NCBI RefSeq assembly: GCF_936927845.1
Contig: NZ_CAKZHV010000012.1
Location: forward strand, 1 to 17,082
DNA from: an uncultured Sphingomonas sp.
GTDB taxonomy: Bacteria > Pseudomonadota > Alphaproteobacteria > Sphingomonadales > Sphingomonadaceae
Length of the DNA: 17,082 nt
Reading direction: 5' to 3'
The notes below the pieces were generated by a model. The model did not search any database and was not told the DNA's origin. It was given only the letters and a program-made list of their open reading frames with translations. Every line of letters starts with the position of its first letter. Positions within the stretch are counted from its first letter, which is position 1. The translations under genes were made by a program, and so were the position numbers. Shown one piece after another: positions 1 to 6,627 of the stretch.

Positions 1-51
1 CCTTTTCGACGCCGATCACCCCGCTACCGGGGTCCCTTTTCCACGCCGATC
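1..51. repeat. Tandem 17-base repeat, possible IS terminus
   Basis: CCTTTTCGACGCCGATC at 1-17 recurs at 35-51 with one mismatch (G to C at its seventh base), a 34-base period. The bases between and after (CCCCGCTACCGGGG and CAGCGGGG) are GC-rich. Direct repeats of this kind occur as transposase-binding sites in the ends of IS21-like elements, so this may be the end of an insertion sequence whose body lies left of the window. The family assignment is a guess; the repeat itself is seen directly. Confidence 0.4.
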
Positions 52-57
52 CACAGC

Positions 58-371
58 GGGGTTGAAAGACCTGCTGTCAAAAAAGTGGTGACGCCCGCCG
101 CGAAGCGGCAAGCGGTCGCCCATCTTCAGACGACGCTGCGGATGAGCGGGCGGCGGGCATGCGCGGTTGTCGGAGCAGATCGCACGAGCATGCGGTATCG
201 CTTGTGCCGAGCAGATGATGGCGACCTGAGGTCGCGTTTGCGTGAGTTGGCGCAGCAGCGTCGGCGATTTGGCTATCGACGGCTGCATATCCTGCTGCGC
301 TGGGACGGCATCACGATCAATCGCAAGAAGACCCAACGACTCTATCGCGAGGAGGGTGCGACGGTTAAACG
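58..371 (+). mobile_element. IS3-family remnant (orfA tip plus 5' part of orfB)
   Basis: The last codons of an IS3 orfA (62-91, reading LKDLLSKKW then TGA) are followed in the -1 frame by the first ~95 residues of orfB. Both outer parts are missing: orfA is cut near base 60, where repeat DNA of another type begins, and orfB loses homology near base 370, before its DDE catalytic core. The element is therefore dead. Exact edges are approximate because no terminal inverted repeat survives. Confidence 0.75.
79..85 (+). promoter_or_regulatory. Programmed -1 frameshift heptamer of IS3 orfAB
   Basis: The heptamer A AAA AAG sits in the orfA frame just before Trp and the stop codon TGA (89-91). Slipping back one base at AAA AAG leads into the orfB frame, giving KKVVTPAAKRQAV. 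This is the standard slippery sequence by which IS3-family elements make the OrfAB transposase. Here it is a relic because the orfB frame is truncated downstream. Confidence 0.75.
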
Positions 372-381
372 GCCGGTTTGA
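85..381 (+). pseudogene. IS3-family transposase orfB, N-terminal fragment
   Basis: This 98-residue reading frame is the start of an IS3 OrfB. An HTH_21-type helical region is followed by the typical stretch RRFGYRRLHILLR and then NRKKTQRLYREEG. In intact relatives that last motif is followed by a basic linker and the rve-type DDE domain, about 270-290 residues in all. Here, after TVK, the frame runs into unrelated sequence and stops at 379-381. No catalytic residue is present. It was normally expressed by -1 frameshifting from orfA (heptamer at 79-85) rather than from its own GTG, so the GTG at 85 is only a formal start. Confidence 0.75.
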
Positions 382-793
382 GGGAACGGACTTCGGAGCT
401 TACATGGCTGGCTCTACTACGCCTTTCTGACGGCCTGCGTTGGAGCGATCCATCGGCAGCTTCTGTTCGAAGCAGATGTTCGCGGCAGCTGATCTGAATG
501 ACCGGCTTTGGTCGGCACCTGCCGTCTCGAATAGGAATCTTAAATGGGATGCACGGGCGGACACGTTACTACATTGAAAGGCGAACGCACCGCTTCCCAA
601 AACCTGTTCCCGATTGCTTTTTCCCAAGACTGCCGGTCAGGCACGGAGAAACGGGACAGCGGATTGCGCCTCATTGAACAGCATGGCCCAGGATAGGGTG
701 AGGCACCGTCGTGAGTAAATTGGGTTCTCCACCGCAAGTATCACGGCATCAAAAAAAGTGAAGGTAAAGCCCTGCACAAAGGGTAGGTTCGTT
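382..793. other. Gene-free stretch between the IS3 remnant and the recombinase gene
   Basis: About 410 bases carry only short frames on either strand, with no recognisable motif, no convincing ribosome-binding site and no family resemblance. I see no strong hairpin or long repeat. It is probably debris left by successive insertions and deletions. The 3' end (about 740-793) is A-rich compared with the surroundings. Confidence 0.5.
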
Positions 794-1447
794 TTACGAG
801 GTCGGCGCTACCGCAGCCGTCCTGGCCCGGTGAAGGGCGGTCACCCGCTTGACGTGGGCAATGCTGCATCCGGCTAGTTCCGCCGTCTTCGCGATGCTCA
901 TGCCCGCCTCGCGCAAACCGACGATGCGGCGGTGATGGGCAAGGTCGGGCTTGCGGCCGGTGTACCGCCCAGCCCTTTTAGCGATGTCGATCCCCTCGCG
1001 CTGCCGCTCGCGCCTGGTCTCATAATCGTCGCGCGCCGTCTGCAGCGCCACGCGCAGCAGCATGTCCTGCACCGCTTCCAGCACGATGCGCGCCACGCCC
1101 GCGCTGTCCGCCACTAAGTCGCTGAGGTCGACGATGCCCGGCACCGCCAGCCGAGCTCCCCTGCCGCGAATTGTCTCAACTAGCAGTTCGGCCTCCGGCA
1201 GCGGCAGGCGGCTGATGCGGTCTATCTTCTCGGCCACCACGACTTCGCCTGGTTGCAGGTCCGCCACCATGCGCAGCAGCTCCGGCCGATCGGGCCGCGC
1301 ACCCGACGCCTTCTCCCGGTACACCGCCGCGATGTAGAAGCCGGCCGCCCGCGCGCCGGCCACGATACTCTCCTGCCGCGTCAGGTCCTGCTCGTCCGTG
1401 CTCACACGGAGGTACACCCTCGCCGCCCTAACCTTGCTGTCTGTCAC
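794..1447 (-). CDS. Serine recombinase (resolvase/invertase, plasmid ParA-like)
   Basis: A 217-residue serine site-specific recombinase, acting on DNA in the cytoplasm to resolve multimers or cointegrates or to invert DNA. The N-terminal resolvase domain begins YLRVSTDEQ, with catalytic Ser16 and Arg14. The conserved EKIDRISRLPLPEAE segment supplies the further arginines. A long helix (RDDYETRRERQREGI) leads to a C-terminal helix-turn-helix with GMSIAKTAELAGCSIAHVKRV at its core. The overall pattern resembles, from memory, the ParA resolvase of broad-host-range plasmids such as RK2. Start is GTG at 1447, which leaves the YLRVS motif at the usual distance from the N terminus; an ATG just upstream is in another frame. 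The upstream 110 bases hold three dyads suited to a res site, and vapBC follows, so this looks like a replicon-stability module. Confidence 0.9.
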   Translation of the reverse strand: MTDSKVRAARVYLRVSTDEQDLTRQESIVAGARAAGFYIAAVYREKASGARPDRPELLRMVADLQPGEVVVAEKIDRISRLPLPEAELLVETIRGRGARLAVPGIVDLSDLVADSAGVARIVLEAVQDMLLRVALQTARDDYETRRERQREGIDIAKRAGRYTGRKPDLAHHRRIVGLREAGMSIAKTAELAGCSIAHVKRVTALHRARTAAVAPTS

Positions 1448-1469
1448 TTACTCATCTCTCGTGCCCGGC

Positions 1470-1559
1470 GTGTTTCGGTACACCCTTGTGAGCCAGTCAT
1501 GCAGAAGTCGGCTCAAAACGGCAACGACCGGTCCTACGTAGCTTAGCCAAGCGGACCGG
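1470..1559. promoter_or_regulatory. Candidate res site with three dyads
   Basis: Upstream of the recombinase lie three successive inverted repeats: GTGT/ACAC (1470-1483), TGAGCC/GGCTCA (1489-1494 and 1510-1515, 27-base span), and CCGGTCC/GGACCGG (1528-1534 and 1553-1559, 32-base span). Resolvase res sites usually consist of three subsites of about 25-34 bases next to the resolvase gene, which this resembles. The arms differ in sequence between dyads, which weakens the case. It may also be the recombinase's own operator. Confidence 0.4.
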
Positions 1560-1655
1560 GTCTAAGTAGCTGCTCCATCATTGATGAACGCTATTTCGGT
1601 GATCGGCCGTGCATCGATCCCTGCCTCCACGCTGGCGTCCAACCTCGCTCTCCGG

Positions 1656-1661
1656 TATAAT
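1656..1661 (+). promoter_or_regulatory. -10 element of the vapBC promoter
   Basis: A perfect TATAAT stands out in GC-rich DNA. The region 17-18 bases upstream (about 1632-1638) has only a weak -35 match. Transcription from it would begin near 1668, just ahead of the antitoxin start and inside any longer reading frame, so it helps decide the vapB start. Confidence 0.55.
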
Positions 1662-1697
1662 GCCGTTGAACAGGTCGGAGCAGCGAGTTTAGTGCAG

Positions 1698-1946
1698 ATG
1701 GAAGCACAGAGGGTCAAGATTGTGGACGGTGGTAAGCTCATAATCCCGGCGGCAATGCGCCGGGAGCTAGGGATCGCCACGGGTGACACTGTGCTCGTCG
1801 ATGTGGACGATGGCGAGTTGCGGGTACGATCCGTACCTAGAGCGCTCGAGCGTGCTCGCGCGATCCTTCGCAAGTATGTGCCCGAAGGCGTCGGCTTGGC
1901 CGACGAGCTGATTGCGGAGCGCCGGCGTGAGGCGGAGCGTGAGTAG
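1698..1946 (+). CDS. vapB: VapB-type antitoxin (AbrB/SpoVT domain)
   Basis: An 82-residue antitoxin that binds and neutralises the VapC toxin and represses its own promoter. The N-terminal half is a swapped-hairpin AbrB DNA-binding domain: VKIVDGGKLIIPAAMRRELG followed by GDTVLVDVDDGELRVRS. The C-terminal half is an acidic/basic helical tail (ILRKYVPEG, LADELIAERR) typical of the toxin-binding part. The frame is open upstream to 1581, but the TATAAT at 1656-1661 and family alignment favour ATG 1698. GTG 1692 is also possible and sits 11 bases after GGAG (1677-1680). The stop overlaps the vapC start by 8 bases, giving translational coupling. Regulation is expected to be autorepression by the VapBC complex. 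Confidence 0.88.
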   Translation: MEAQRVKIVDGGKLIIPAAMRRELGIATGDTVLVDVDDGELRVRSVPRALERARAILRKYVPEGVGLADELIAERRREAERE

Positions 1947-2337
1947 CAAGGTCGTACTCGACGCCTCGGCCCTGCTCTGCCTGCTAAACGATGAGCCTGG
2001 GGCGGATCGGGTAGTCGACGTCCTGACCCGCAGCATCATCGGAACGACCAACCTCGCCGAGGTCGTCTCCAAGCTTCGGGACCGAGGATTGCCGCTCGAC
2101 GAGGTGCGTGAGGCGCTTGGTGGGCTGCACCTTGATGTCCGGCCGCTCTCTCCTGCCCAGGCGCTCATCATAGGGGACCTCCGGCCAGCGACGAAGGCGC
2201 TCGGTCTGTCCCTCGGCGATCGGGCATGCCTTGCCTTGGCGATCGACCTACAAGCCGAGATGCTCACAACGGACGGGCCACTTGCGAGCGCCGATGTAGG
2301 CATCAGCATCACCAATGTACGGCCAGAAGCAGAGTAG
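1939..2337 (+). CDS. vapC: VapC-type PIN-domain ribonuclease toxin
   Basis: A 132-residue PIN-domain toxin, a metal-dependent endoribonuclease that typically cuts tRNA or rRNA and stops growth when not bound by VapB. The acidic active site is complete: Asp8 in VVLDASALL, Glu41 in NLAEVVSKL, Asp94 in LGDRACLALA and Asp112 in LTTDG. Length fits the family. Start is GTG 1939, inside the end of vapB, because it gives the canonical N terminus ending at the first catalytic Asp; the longer frame from 1912 adds residues unlike the family. GGAG at 1934-1937 is very close to the start, so expression probably relies on coupling to vapB. Target RNA cannot be told from the sequence. Confidence 0.9.
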   Translation: MSSKVVLDASALLCLLNDEPGADRVVDVLTRSIIGTTNLAEVVSKLRDRGLPLDEVREALGGLHLDVRPLSPAQALIIGDLRPATKALGLSLGDRACLALAIDLQAEMLTTDGPLASADVGISITNVRPEAE

Positions 2338-2632
2338 TCGCACATTCGTGCTTTTGGATACGGTTCGCCGAAACAGAGAGATCGCAGCGCCAGACGTCCA
2401 CTGTTTCAGTTGGAGGTCCATCATCTCAGGACGCTGTCACAGAGAGAAACTCGTCCACCAATTAGGGAAACCTACAGGTGGACTTGCGCTCGGCACCGAC
2501 GTTGCGTTACTGCGCCCTGGCGCGATCAATTCGAGCGACATGCAATAGAAAATACGTACGCGAACACCACGGACCGGTGCGAGAAAATTGGGTTGAGTAC
2601 CGGCCATAGCGTGCCAGCCCGCCACGCCCAAG
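2338..2632. other. Intergenic stretch after vapC, with a weak hairpin
   Basis: No gene is supported in these 295 bases. Just after the vapC stop, GCAC ATTC GTGC (2340-2351) is followed by TTTT, a short stem that might act as a weak terminator for vapBC. The rest has short open frames without family resemblance or ribosome-binding sites. Confidence 0.35.
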
Positions 2633-3133
2633 TTACCTAGCGAGCTTGAACGATCCCGGAACGACGGTCCAGATATCGTTTGCGTCGCACTGCTGCTTGG
2701 GATCGCCTTGTGGCATAGACCCGACCGCAGACCCTCCCGATCCGCCCATGCTGACGGTGGAACCAACAGGAAACGTTCGCCCGTCGACCGTCAGCATGTT
2801 TGCGGCTTGGTCGAAGCTCGCCGTCCCTTCGCGAAATACTAACGCTAATTCTCGGCTGCCACCTGCCACCAACAGGCATCCGTTCCGGATTAGCAGCGTG
2901 CCGGTCACGGCGACTTGGTGATAGGTGGGCGCCGGTCGGCCTGTTTGAGCCTGCGCCTGGAAGTACGTGAAGATGCGCACCCGGCCACCGGCGTTTGCGG
3001 ACTCGACATCCGCCGGAGCCACGGGCAGAGTAGAGGCTTGCTTCGTCGTGTCACCTGACGCCACCTGGCTCTTTGAGCCATCAGCGCAAGCCGCAAGCGC
3101 GAGAAAAGCGAGCAGGATCTGCCAGCTCAACAT
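2633..3133 (-). CDS. Putative lipoprotein of unknown function
   Basis: A 166-residue exported lipoprotein. The N terminus has a short hydrophobic signal ending in a lipobox, LALAAC, with the lipidated Cys at residue 16, so it should be anchored to the inner or outer membrane after signal peptidase II cleavage. After a Ser/Thr/Ala-rich linker (about 17-48) comes a compact region rich in short strands (GRVRIFTYFQ, VAVTGTLLIRNGCLLV), then FREGTASFD and a Gly-rich part. I do not recognise the family; the middle resembles small periplasmic beta-strand domains of proteobacterial lipoproteins. ATG 3133 has AAGGA about 12 bases upstream. It lies 25 bases downstream of the CmpX-like gene and is probably its operon partner. 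Confidence 0.75.
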   Translation of the reverse strand: MLSWQILLAFLALAACADGSKSQVASGDTTKQASTLPVAPADVESANAGGRVRIFTYFQAQAQTGRPAPTYHQVAVTGTLLIRNGCLLVAGGSRELALVFREGTASFDQAANMLTVDGRTFPVGSTVSMGGSGGSAVGSMPQGDPKQQCDANDIWTVVPGSFKLAR

Positions 3134-3158
3134 GCGTCCGAGTTATCCTTGAGTTTGC

Positions 3159-4517
3159 TCACTTGTCTCCGGAGCCTGGACGAATCGTCGTGCTCGACTG
3201 CGGCGCAATTGGCGGTGTCGGCGTGCTGGCGGAGCCGCTGACGCGCTGAATCAGCTTGCCGGCGGCTTCCCGTCCGCCAAGTCCGAAGGCGAGCGCGAAC
3301 GCGACGGCGATGGCACCCAGGATAAGACCGAAGGCAAGATTAATGATGTCGTCGGCGAGCCCCATGAAGCGCAGCCCGATGGCGGTGCCGAGCACGATGA
3401 TTGCGACGTTGACGATCTTCGCGGTCAGTTCGGCGCTGGCCCCGCCGCCGGCGCGCACGACCGTCGACACCAGCTTAGCGATGGCGATGGCCGCGGCGAT
3501 GATGACGGCGCCGAAGACGACCGAGCCGAGCAGGGTCAGAATCTCCGCCATCATGCGCGAGCCATAGGCGAAGTTGAGCTGCCGGAACGCCTCCATCAGG
3601 CCGAAGATGATAATGGCGACGAACACGGCCTGGCCGAGCAGCTTTGAGGGCACCAGCGTCGGCGTCGACGGACTTTCGGCCGACTTTAACGGGTCGCCTG
3701 AGGTGGTGGGCGCTGTGTCCGAGGGAAACACGCCAAGCGCGCTGACCGTGCGATCGAAGCCGGTGCTGCTCAGAAACTGGGTGAGCAGTTGCGACGCGAA
3801 GCGGCCGATCACGTAGGCGAGCGCGAGGATGATCGCGGCCGCGACGACATGCGGGATGCTGTCGAGGATGATCCGGAGCATCGCGGTCGCCGGCTCGGAG
3901 ATCGCGCGAATGTTGAGCTGATCGAGCGCGGCGATCGCGACCGGGATGATGATGAGCGCGAACACGATCCCGCCGACCATCCGCGGCAGCGTTGTAGGAT
4001 CGGCCTTGGCCATGCCGGCGCGTTCGGCGAGCTGCTCGGTGCGGGCGGCTGTCAGCACCGCTTCCACGGCCTTCTTGGCGACGCTGGCGACGATGTAGCC
4101 GACGAAGAAGATCAGCCCTGCGCCGATGATGTTGGGGATGGCGGCGCCGAACTGATTCAACATGCGGCCGACCGGGCTGGTGGCAGCGGCCAGGCCGAGC
4201 GGCTGAGCGGCAAGCACGAGCGCGATCAGTATCACGATCCAGAAGGCCGCATCACCGACCTGAGCGCCGACACTCTTAGGGTTGCGGCCCGTCTCGGGAA
4301 TACCGGACTGCCGGTGCGCGTGCCGCGCCAGCGGCGTCTTGTTGACGAGGGCGGCAACGCCCCACTTGGCGGCCTTCGCCAGCAGGTAGCCGATCAGGAG
4401 AATGACGGCCGCCGCAAGAACGCGCGGCCCCCACTCCTGTAGGTAGAGAACGGCGGTGTCGCCGAGGTTGCGGGTGCCGGCGATCATGCCGTCCGCTGTC
4501 ACATAGTTCGGGTTCAT
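3159..4517 (-). CDS. CmpX-like mechanosensitive-channel-family membrane protein
   Basis: A 452-residue inner-membrane protein built from repeated conserved TM-helix units (PF05552 type), as in CmpX and related small-conductance-channel relatives. Similar segments recur: GPRVLAAAVILLIGYLLAKA, IPNIIGAGLIFFVGYIVASV, IPHVVAAAIILALAYVIGRF and GSVVFGAVIIAAAIAIAKL, with extra helices between. It ends with FGLILGAIAVAFALAFGLGG followed by REAAGKL and a Thr/Pro-rich cytoplasmic tail. It lacks an evident MscS beta-domain. CmpX-type proteins affect membrane tension response and envelope signalling; transport is not proven. I chose ATG 4517 over the upstream GTG/ATG frame start because AGGGGAG lies 6 bases before it. 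It follows ysnF after a 66-base gap holding a strong hairpin, and precedes the lipoprotein gene. Confidence 0.85.
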   Translation of the reverse strand: MNPNYVTADGMIAGTRNLGDTAVLYLQEWGPRVLAAAVILLIGYLLAKAAKWGVAALVNKTPLARHAHRQSGIPETGRNPKSVGAQVGDAAFWIVILIALVLAAQPLGLAAATSPVGRMLNQFGAAIPNIIGAGLIFFVGYIVASVAKKAVEAVLTAARTEQLAERAGMAKADPTTLPRMVGGIVFALIIIPVAIAALDQLNIRAISEPATAMLRIILDSIPHVVAAAIILALAYVIGRFASQLLTQFLSSTGFDRTVSALGVFPSDTAPTTSGDPLKSAESPSTPTLVPSKLLGQAVFVAIIIFGLMEAFRQLNFAYGSRMMAEILTLLGSVVFGAVIIAAAIAIAKLVSTVVRAGGGASAELTAKIVNVAIIVLGTAIGLRFMGLADDIINLAFGLILGAIAVAFALAFGLGGREAAGKLIQRVSGSASTPTPPIAPQSSTTIRPGSGDK

Positions 4518-4544
4518 CGCCGTCTCCCCTGTAAGCACCTATGT

Positions 4545-4577
4545 GAGCCCGGCGCGTGCTGTCCCCGCGCCGGGCTC
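4545..4577 (-). terminator. Perfect 12-bp GC hairpin between ysnF and the CmpX-like gene
   Basis: GAGCCCGGCGCG (4545-4556) pairs perfectly with CGCGCCGGGCTC (4566-4577) around a 9-base loop. It starts 7 bases after the ysnF stop on the minus strand. No T-run follows, so it may partly terminate, stall or protect the upstream mRNA's 3' end rather than fully stop transcription into the next gene. Confidence 0.55.
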
Positions 4578-4583
4578 CACCGA

Positions 4584-5426
4584 CTAGATTCGCTTGTCGG
4601 TGTCTCGGAAGGATGAACCGCGGGTCTCGACGCCGGTGTCGCGGTCGACCTCGACGTCCGTGCGGCGCACCGTATCATCGACCTCCTCGACATGCTCCTC
4701 GGCCGTCTTGGAGACCACGACCTCCTCGACGACGCGGGCGTTCTTGCCGATCACCGCTTCCTCGCCGGACGCGGTCATGTCGATCGTCCGCTCGCGGAAC
4801 GCGTCCGTATCGGCCGCGGAGAGCGGCTGATCGACCGGGCGGCGCTCGACGTTGACGCGCTCGTTGCGGAGGCGAATCTGCTCATGCACCGGGGTCTCGG
4901 TCACATAGGAGCGGACGCGCACGCCGCCGCGGCTGACGTCGCGCTTGCCGACGACCAGCTGCTCCTCGACGATCGGGATCACCTCTTCCTGCTCGGCCGT
5001 GCGACCGGCAACCTCGCCGCGGCCGAAGCTCCCGAACGCTGCGCCGGTCGCGCCGGCACCCTGGTAATCCCAACCCGATTCACGCCATTGGCGCGAGCGG
5101 TCGTCGAGGTCGATCGAGTTGGCCTCTTCGAGCACCCTGACCGCCTCATCGACGCAATCGTCATCGACATCGGCGGTCAGCAGCGCGCCGCCGCGACGCA
5201 CGCCTTCCTCGTAGGTGTGGCGATCCTCGTCGGGCACGAACGCGTTCTTGATCGAGTCCCAGAAGCCCCGGTCCTCATGCGTCGAGTAGCCTGTCTCTTT
5301 GTAGCCGGCGCTCGACTTGTCGTGGACATGGACATGGTCGGCATCGACCCTCGCGCTCTTCAGCCGCTCCTTGGCGGCCTCCGCGTCGCTTCGGCTGTCG
5401 AACAGGGCGGTGATGGTGGTGGACAT
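4584..5426 (-). CDS. YsnF/DUF2382 stress-response protein with N-terminal general-stress domain
   Basis: A 280-residue soluble, highly charged protein. Residues about 1-115 resemble the general-stress 17M-type domain (ITALFDSRSDAEAAKERL, then GVRRGGALLTADVDDD), a ferredoxin-like fold found in stress proteins. Residues about 145-265 form a DUF2382/YsnF domain with its repeating beta-strand pattern: EEVIPIVEEQLVVGKRDV, VRSYVTETPVHEQIRLRNE, VERRPVDQ and VIGKNARVVEEVVVSK. The molecular role is unknown; the family is found with general stress and desiccation genes. AGGAG sits a few bases ahead of ATG 5426. It lies 39 bases downstream of the OmpA-like gene and belongs to the same minus-strand operon as a second DUF2382 gene. 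Confidence 0.88.
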   Translation of the reverse strand: MSTTITALFDSRSDAEAAKERLKSARVDADHVHVHDKSSAGYKETGYSTHEDRGFWDSIKNAFVPDEDRHTYEEGVRRGGALLTADVDDDCVDEAVRVLEEANSIDLDDRSRQWRESGWDYQGAGATGAAFGSFGRGEVAGRTAEQEEVIPIVEEQLVVGKRDVSRGGVRVRSYVTETPVHEQIRLRNERVNVERRPVDQPLSAADTDAFRERTIDMTASGEEAVIGKNARVVEEVVVSKTAEEHVEEVDDTVRRTDVEVDRDTGVETRGSSFRDTDKRI

Positions 5427-5465
5427 GATCTTCTCCTACGTTGATGTGACAATGGGTAGAGCGGC

Positions 5466-6089
5466 TTACCTCGCCGTCACGACGAGTTCGGTGCGGCGGT
5501 TCTCAAAGCGACCGCCTGCGGTGGCGTTGGTGTCGACCGGATCGTTCTCGCCGCCCGAGACGGTTTCGATGCGGCCGGCGTCGATGCCCTGCGCGACCAG
5601 CGCCGACTTGACGCTATCGGCGCGGGCCTTGCCGAGCGCCATGTTGGCCGCATCGGCGCCGCGCGCGTCGGCGTAGGCCGCGATGCGGATTTTGGCGTTC
5701 GGATACTGCTTGAGCGTCGCCGCCACCTCGTTCACCTCGGCGGCGTCGGCCGGCCGGATGTCGCTCTTGGCGGTGTCGAAGTTGAGCTTCTCGAAGGTGA
5801 AGGTTCGCGGCAGCGGCTCGGTGCCGGCGAGATAGGTGCCGAGACCGGACGTGCCGATCAGCGCATCGGCGGAACCGGCGTTTGGCGTGGTCGCGATGAC
5901 CTCGTCCGTTGCTGCGACGGGCGCGGGTGCGACCGTGGCGGTTTCCTCGCGGTTGCAGCGACTGAGCGCGAACAACAACGCCAGGATACCCAGCGCCAGC
6001 AGCAGCCAGGGCAGCCAGTTAAACTTCTTGTTCTTTTCGATGTGTATGTGGCTCGGCGCTCCTTCCGGCCGGTCGTTAGGTCCTGCCAT
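5466..6089 (-). CDS. OmpA-family peptidoglycan-binding protein with inner-membrane anchor
   Basis: A 207-residue protein with one transmembrane helix (about 24-43, WLPWLLLALGILALLFAL), an Ala/Thr/Pro-rich linker, and a C-terminal OmpA/MotB domain (about 95-206). The domain shows FEKLNFDTAKSDI, then IAAYADARG and NMALGKARADSV, with Asp141 and Arg156 in the usual diaminopimelate-binding positions, and ends NRRTELVV. It should anchor to the inner membrane and bind the cell wall. The long open frame up to 6314 is an artefact: ATG 6089 has GAGGAGG 6 bases upstream and gives the family N terminus. Its start lies inside the 3' end of the upstream DUF2382 gene (14-base overlap), so the two are translationally coupled. 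Confidence 0.88.
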   Translation of the reverse strand: MAGPNDRPEGAPSHIHIEKNKKFNWLPWLLLALGILALLFALSRCNREETATVAPAPVAATDEVIATTPNAGSADALIGTSGLGTYLAGTEPLPRTFTFEKLNFDTAKSDIRPADAAEVNEVAATLKQYPNAKIRIAAYADARGADAANMALGKARADSVKSALVAQGIDAGRIETVSGGENDPVDTNATAGGRFENRRTELVVTAR

Positions 6090-6477
6090 GAACATCCTCC
6101 TCAGGTTTGGTGAGATCGGTGCGCTCGACGTCGACGCGGGTGCGCCTGAGCGTGGCCGGCAGCTCCACCGCCTCCGCATGTGCCGACCGGAAGACGTGGA
6201 CCTCCTCGACGAGGAAGAGCCGCTTCTCGACAACCAGTCGCTCCTCCAAGACGGGGATAATGGTGACGCCGTTCTCCTCCCGGACAGCGGGAGCGCGATC
6301 GACCTCGCGCTCAATCGCTACCCGCCTGACCTCGACGTGCTCGCGGCGGACCTCGTCGCGAACGACGACCTGCTCCTGCTCCGGGACGGTACGTACGGTG
6401 ACATGCTCGACGTCGGTCGCACGTTTAAGAACGTGCGCCTCCTCCTCAATGATTGGTAGGCGAATGTCGTTGGGCAT
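6076..6477 (-). CDS. Small YsnF/DUF2382 domain protein
   Basis: A 133-residue, Glu/Val/Arg-rich protein that is almost all DUF2382. It has the alternating-strand pattern LPIIEEEAHVLKRATDVEHV, VRDEVRREHVEVRRV, IIPVLEERLVVEKRLFLVEE and ATLRRTRVDVER. It is the first gene of the stress operon (this gene, ompA-like, large ysnF, probably cmpX-like and lipoprotein). AAGGA lies 6 bases before ATG 6477. Function is not known beyond association with stress responses; having two DUF2382 proteins around a cell-wall-binding protein suggests a role at or near the envelope. The 150-base space to the divergent PAS-LuxR gene holds a candidate operator. Confidence 0.87.
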   Translation of the reverse strand: MPNDIRLPIIEEEAHVLKRATDVEHVTVRTVPEQEQVVVRDEVRREHVEVRRVAIEREVDRAPAVREENGVTIIPVLEERLVVEKRLFLVEEVHVFRSAHAEAVELPATLRRTRVDVERTDLTKPEEDVHGRT

Positions 6478-6523
6478 GGCTGTCCTTCAGCTTTGCCCGT
6501 CTAACGCCGCCGGCTTCTTGAAG

Positions 6524-6552
6524 TGTCCCGATGCGGGCTCTTATTCGGGACA
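6524..6552. promoter_or_regulatory. Perfect 8+8 dyad, candidate operator of the PAS-LuxR regulator
   Basis: TGTCCCGA (6524-6531) and TCGGGACA (6545-6552) are exact inverted copies separated by 13 bases. Half-site centres are 21 bases apart, two helical turns, as expected for a dimeric regulator on one DNA face. It lies midway between the divergent starts at 6477 and 6628. With no gene end nearby and no T-run, it is not a terminator. That the adjacent LuxR-type protein binds it is inference. Confidence 0.5.
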
Positions 6553-6627
6553 GCCGATTGGTAGATTGGTACTAGGCTTGCGGTAGGTTTCGTCGAACCG
6601 TTCATTATCTGCGAGGAACATCATCCC

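Noticed and set aside
3789..4442. Long plus-strand open frame of 217 codons
   Set aside because: It is antisense to the CmpX-like gene; its Asp/Arg/His-rich translation is the usual mirror of GC-rich coding DNA, with no family resemblance.
4692..5444. Plus-strand open frame of 250 codons
   Set aside because: Antisense shadow of the large DUF2382 gene, which has a clear ribosome-binding site and domain pattern.
6090..6314. Upstream extension of the OmpA-like frame
   Set aside because: Ser/Arg-rich translation lies inside the small DUF2382 gene; ATG 6089 has the ribosome-binding site and the family N terminus.
6524..6552. Reading the 8+8 dyad as a terminator
   Set aside because: It lies between two divergent starts and no T-run follows on either strand.
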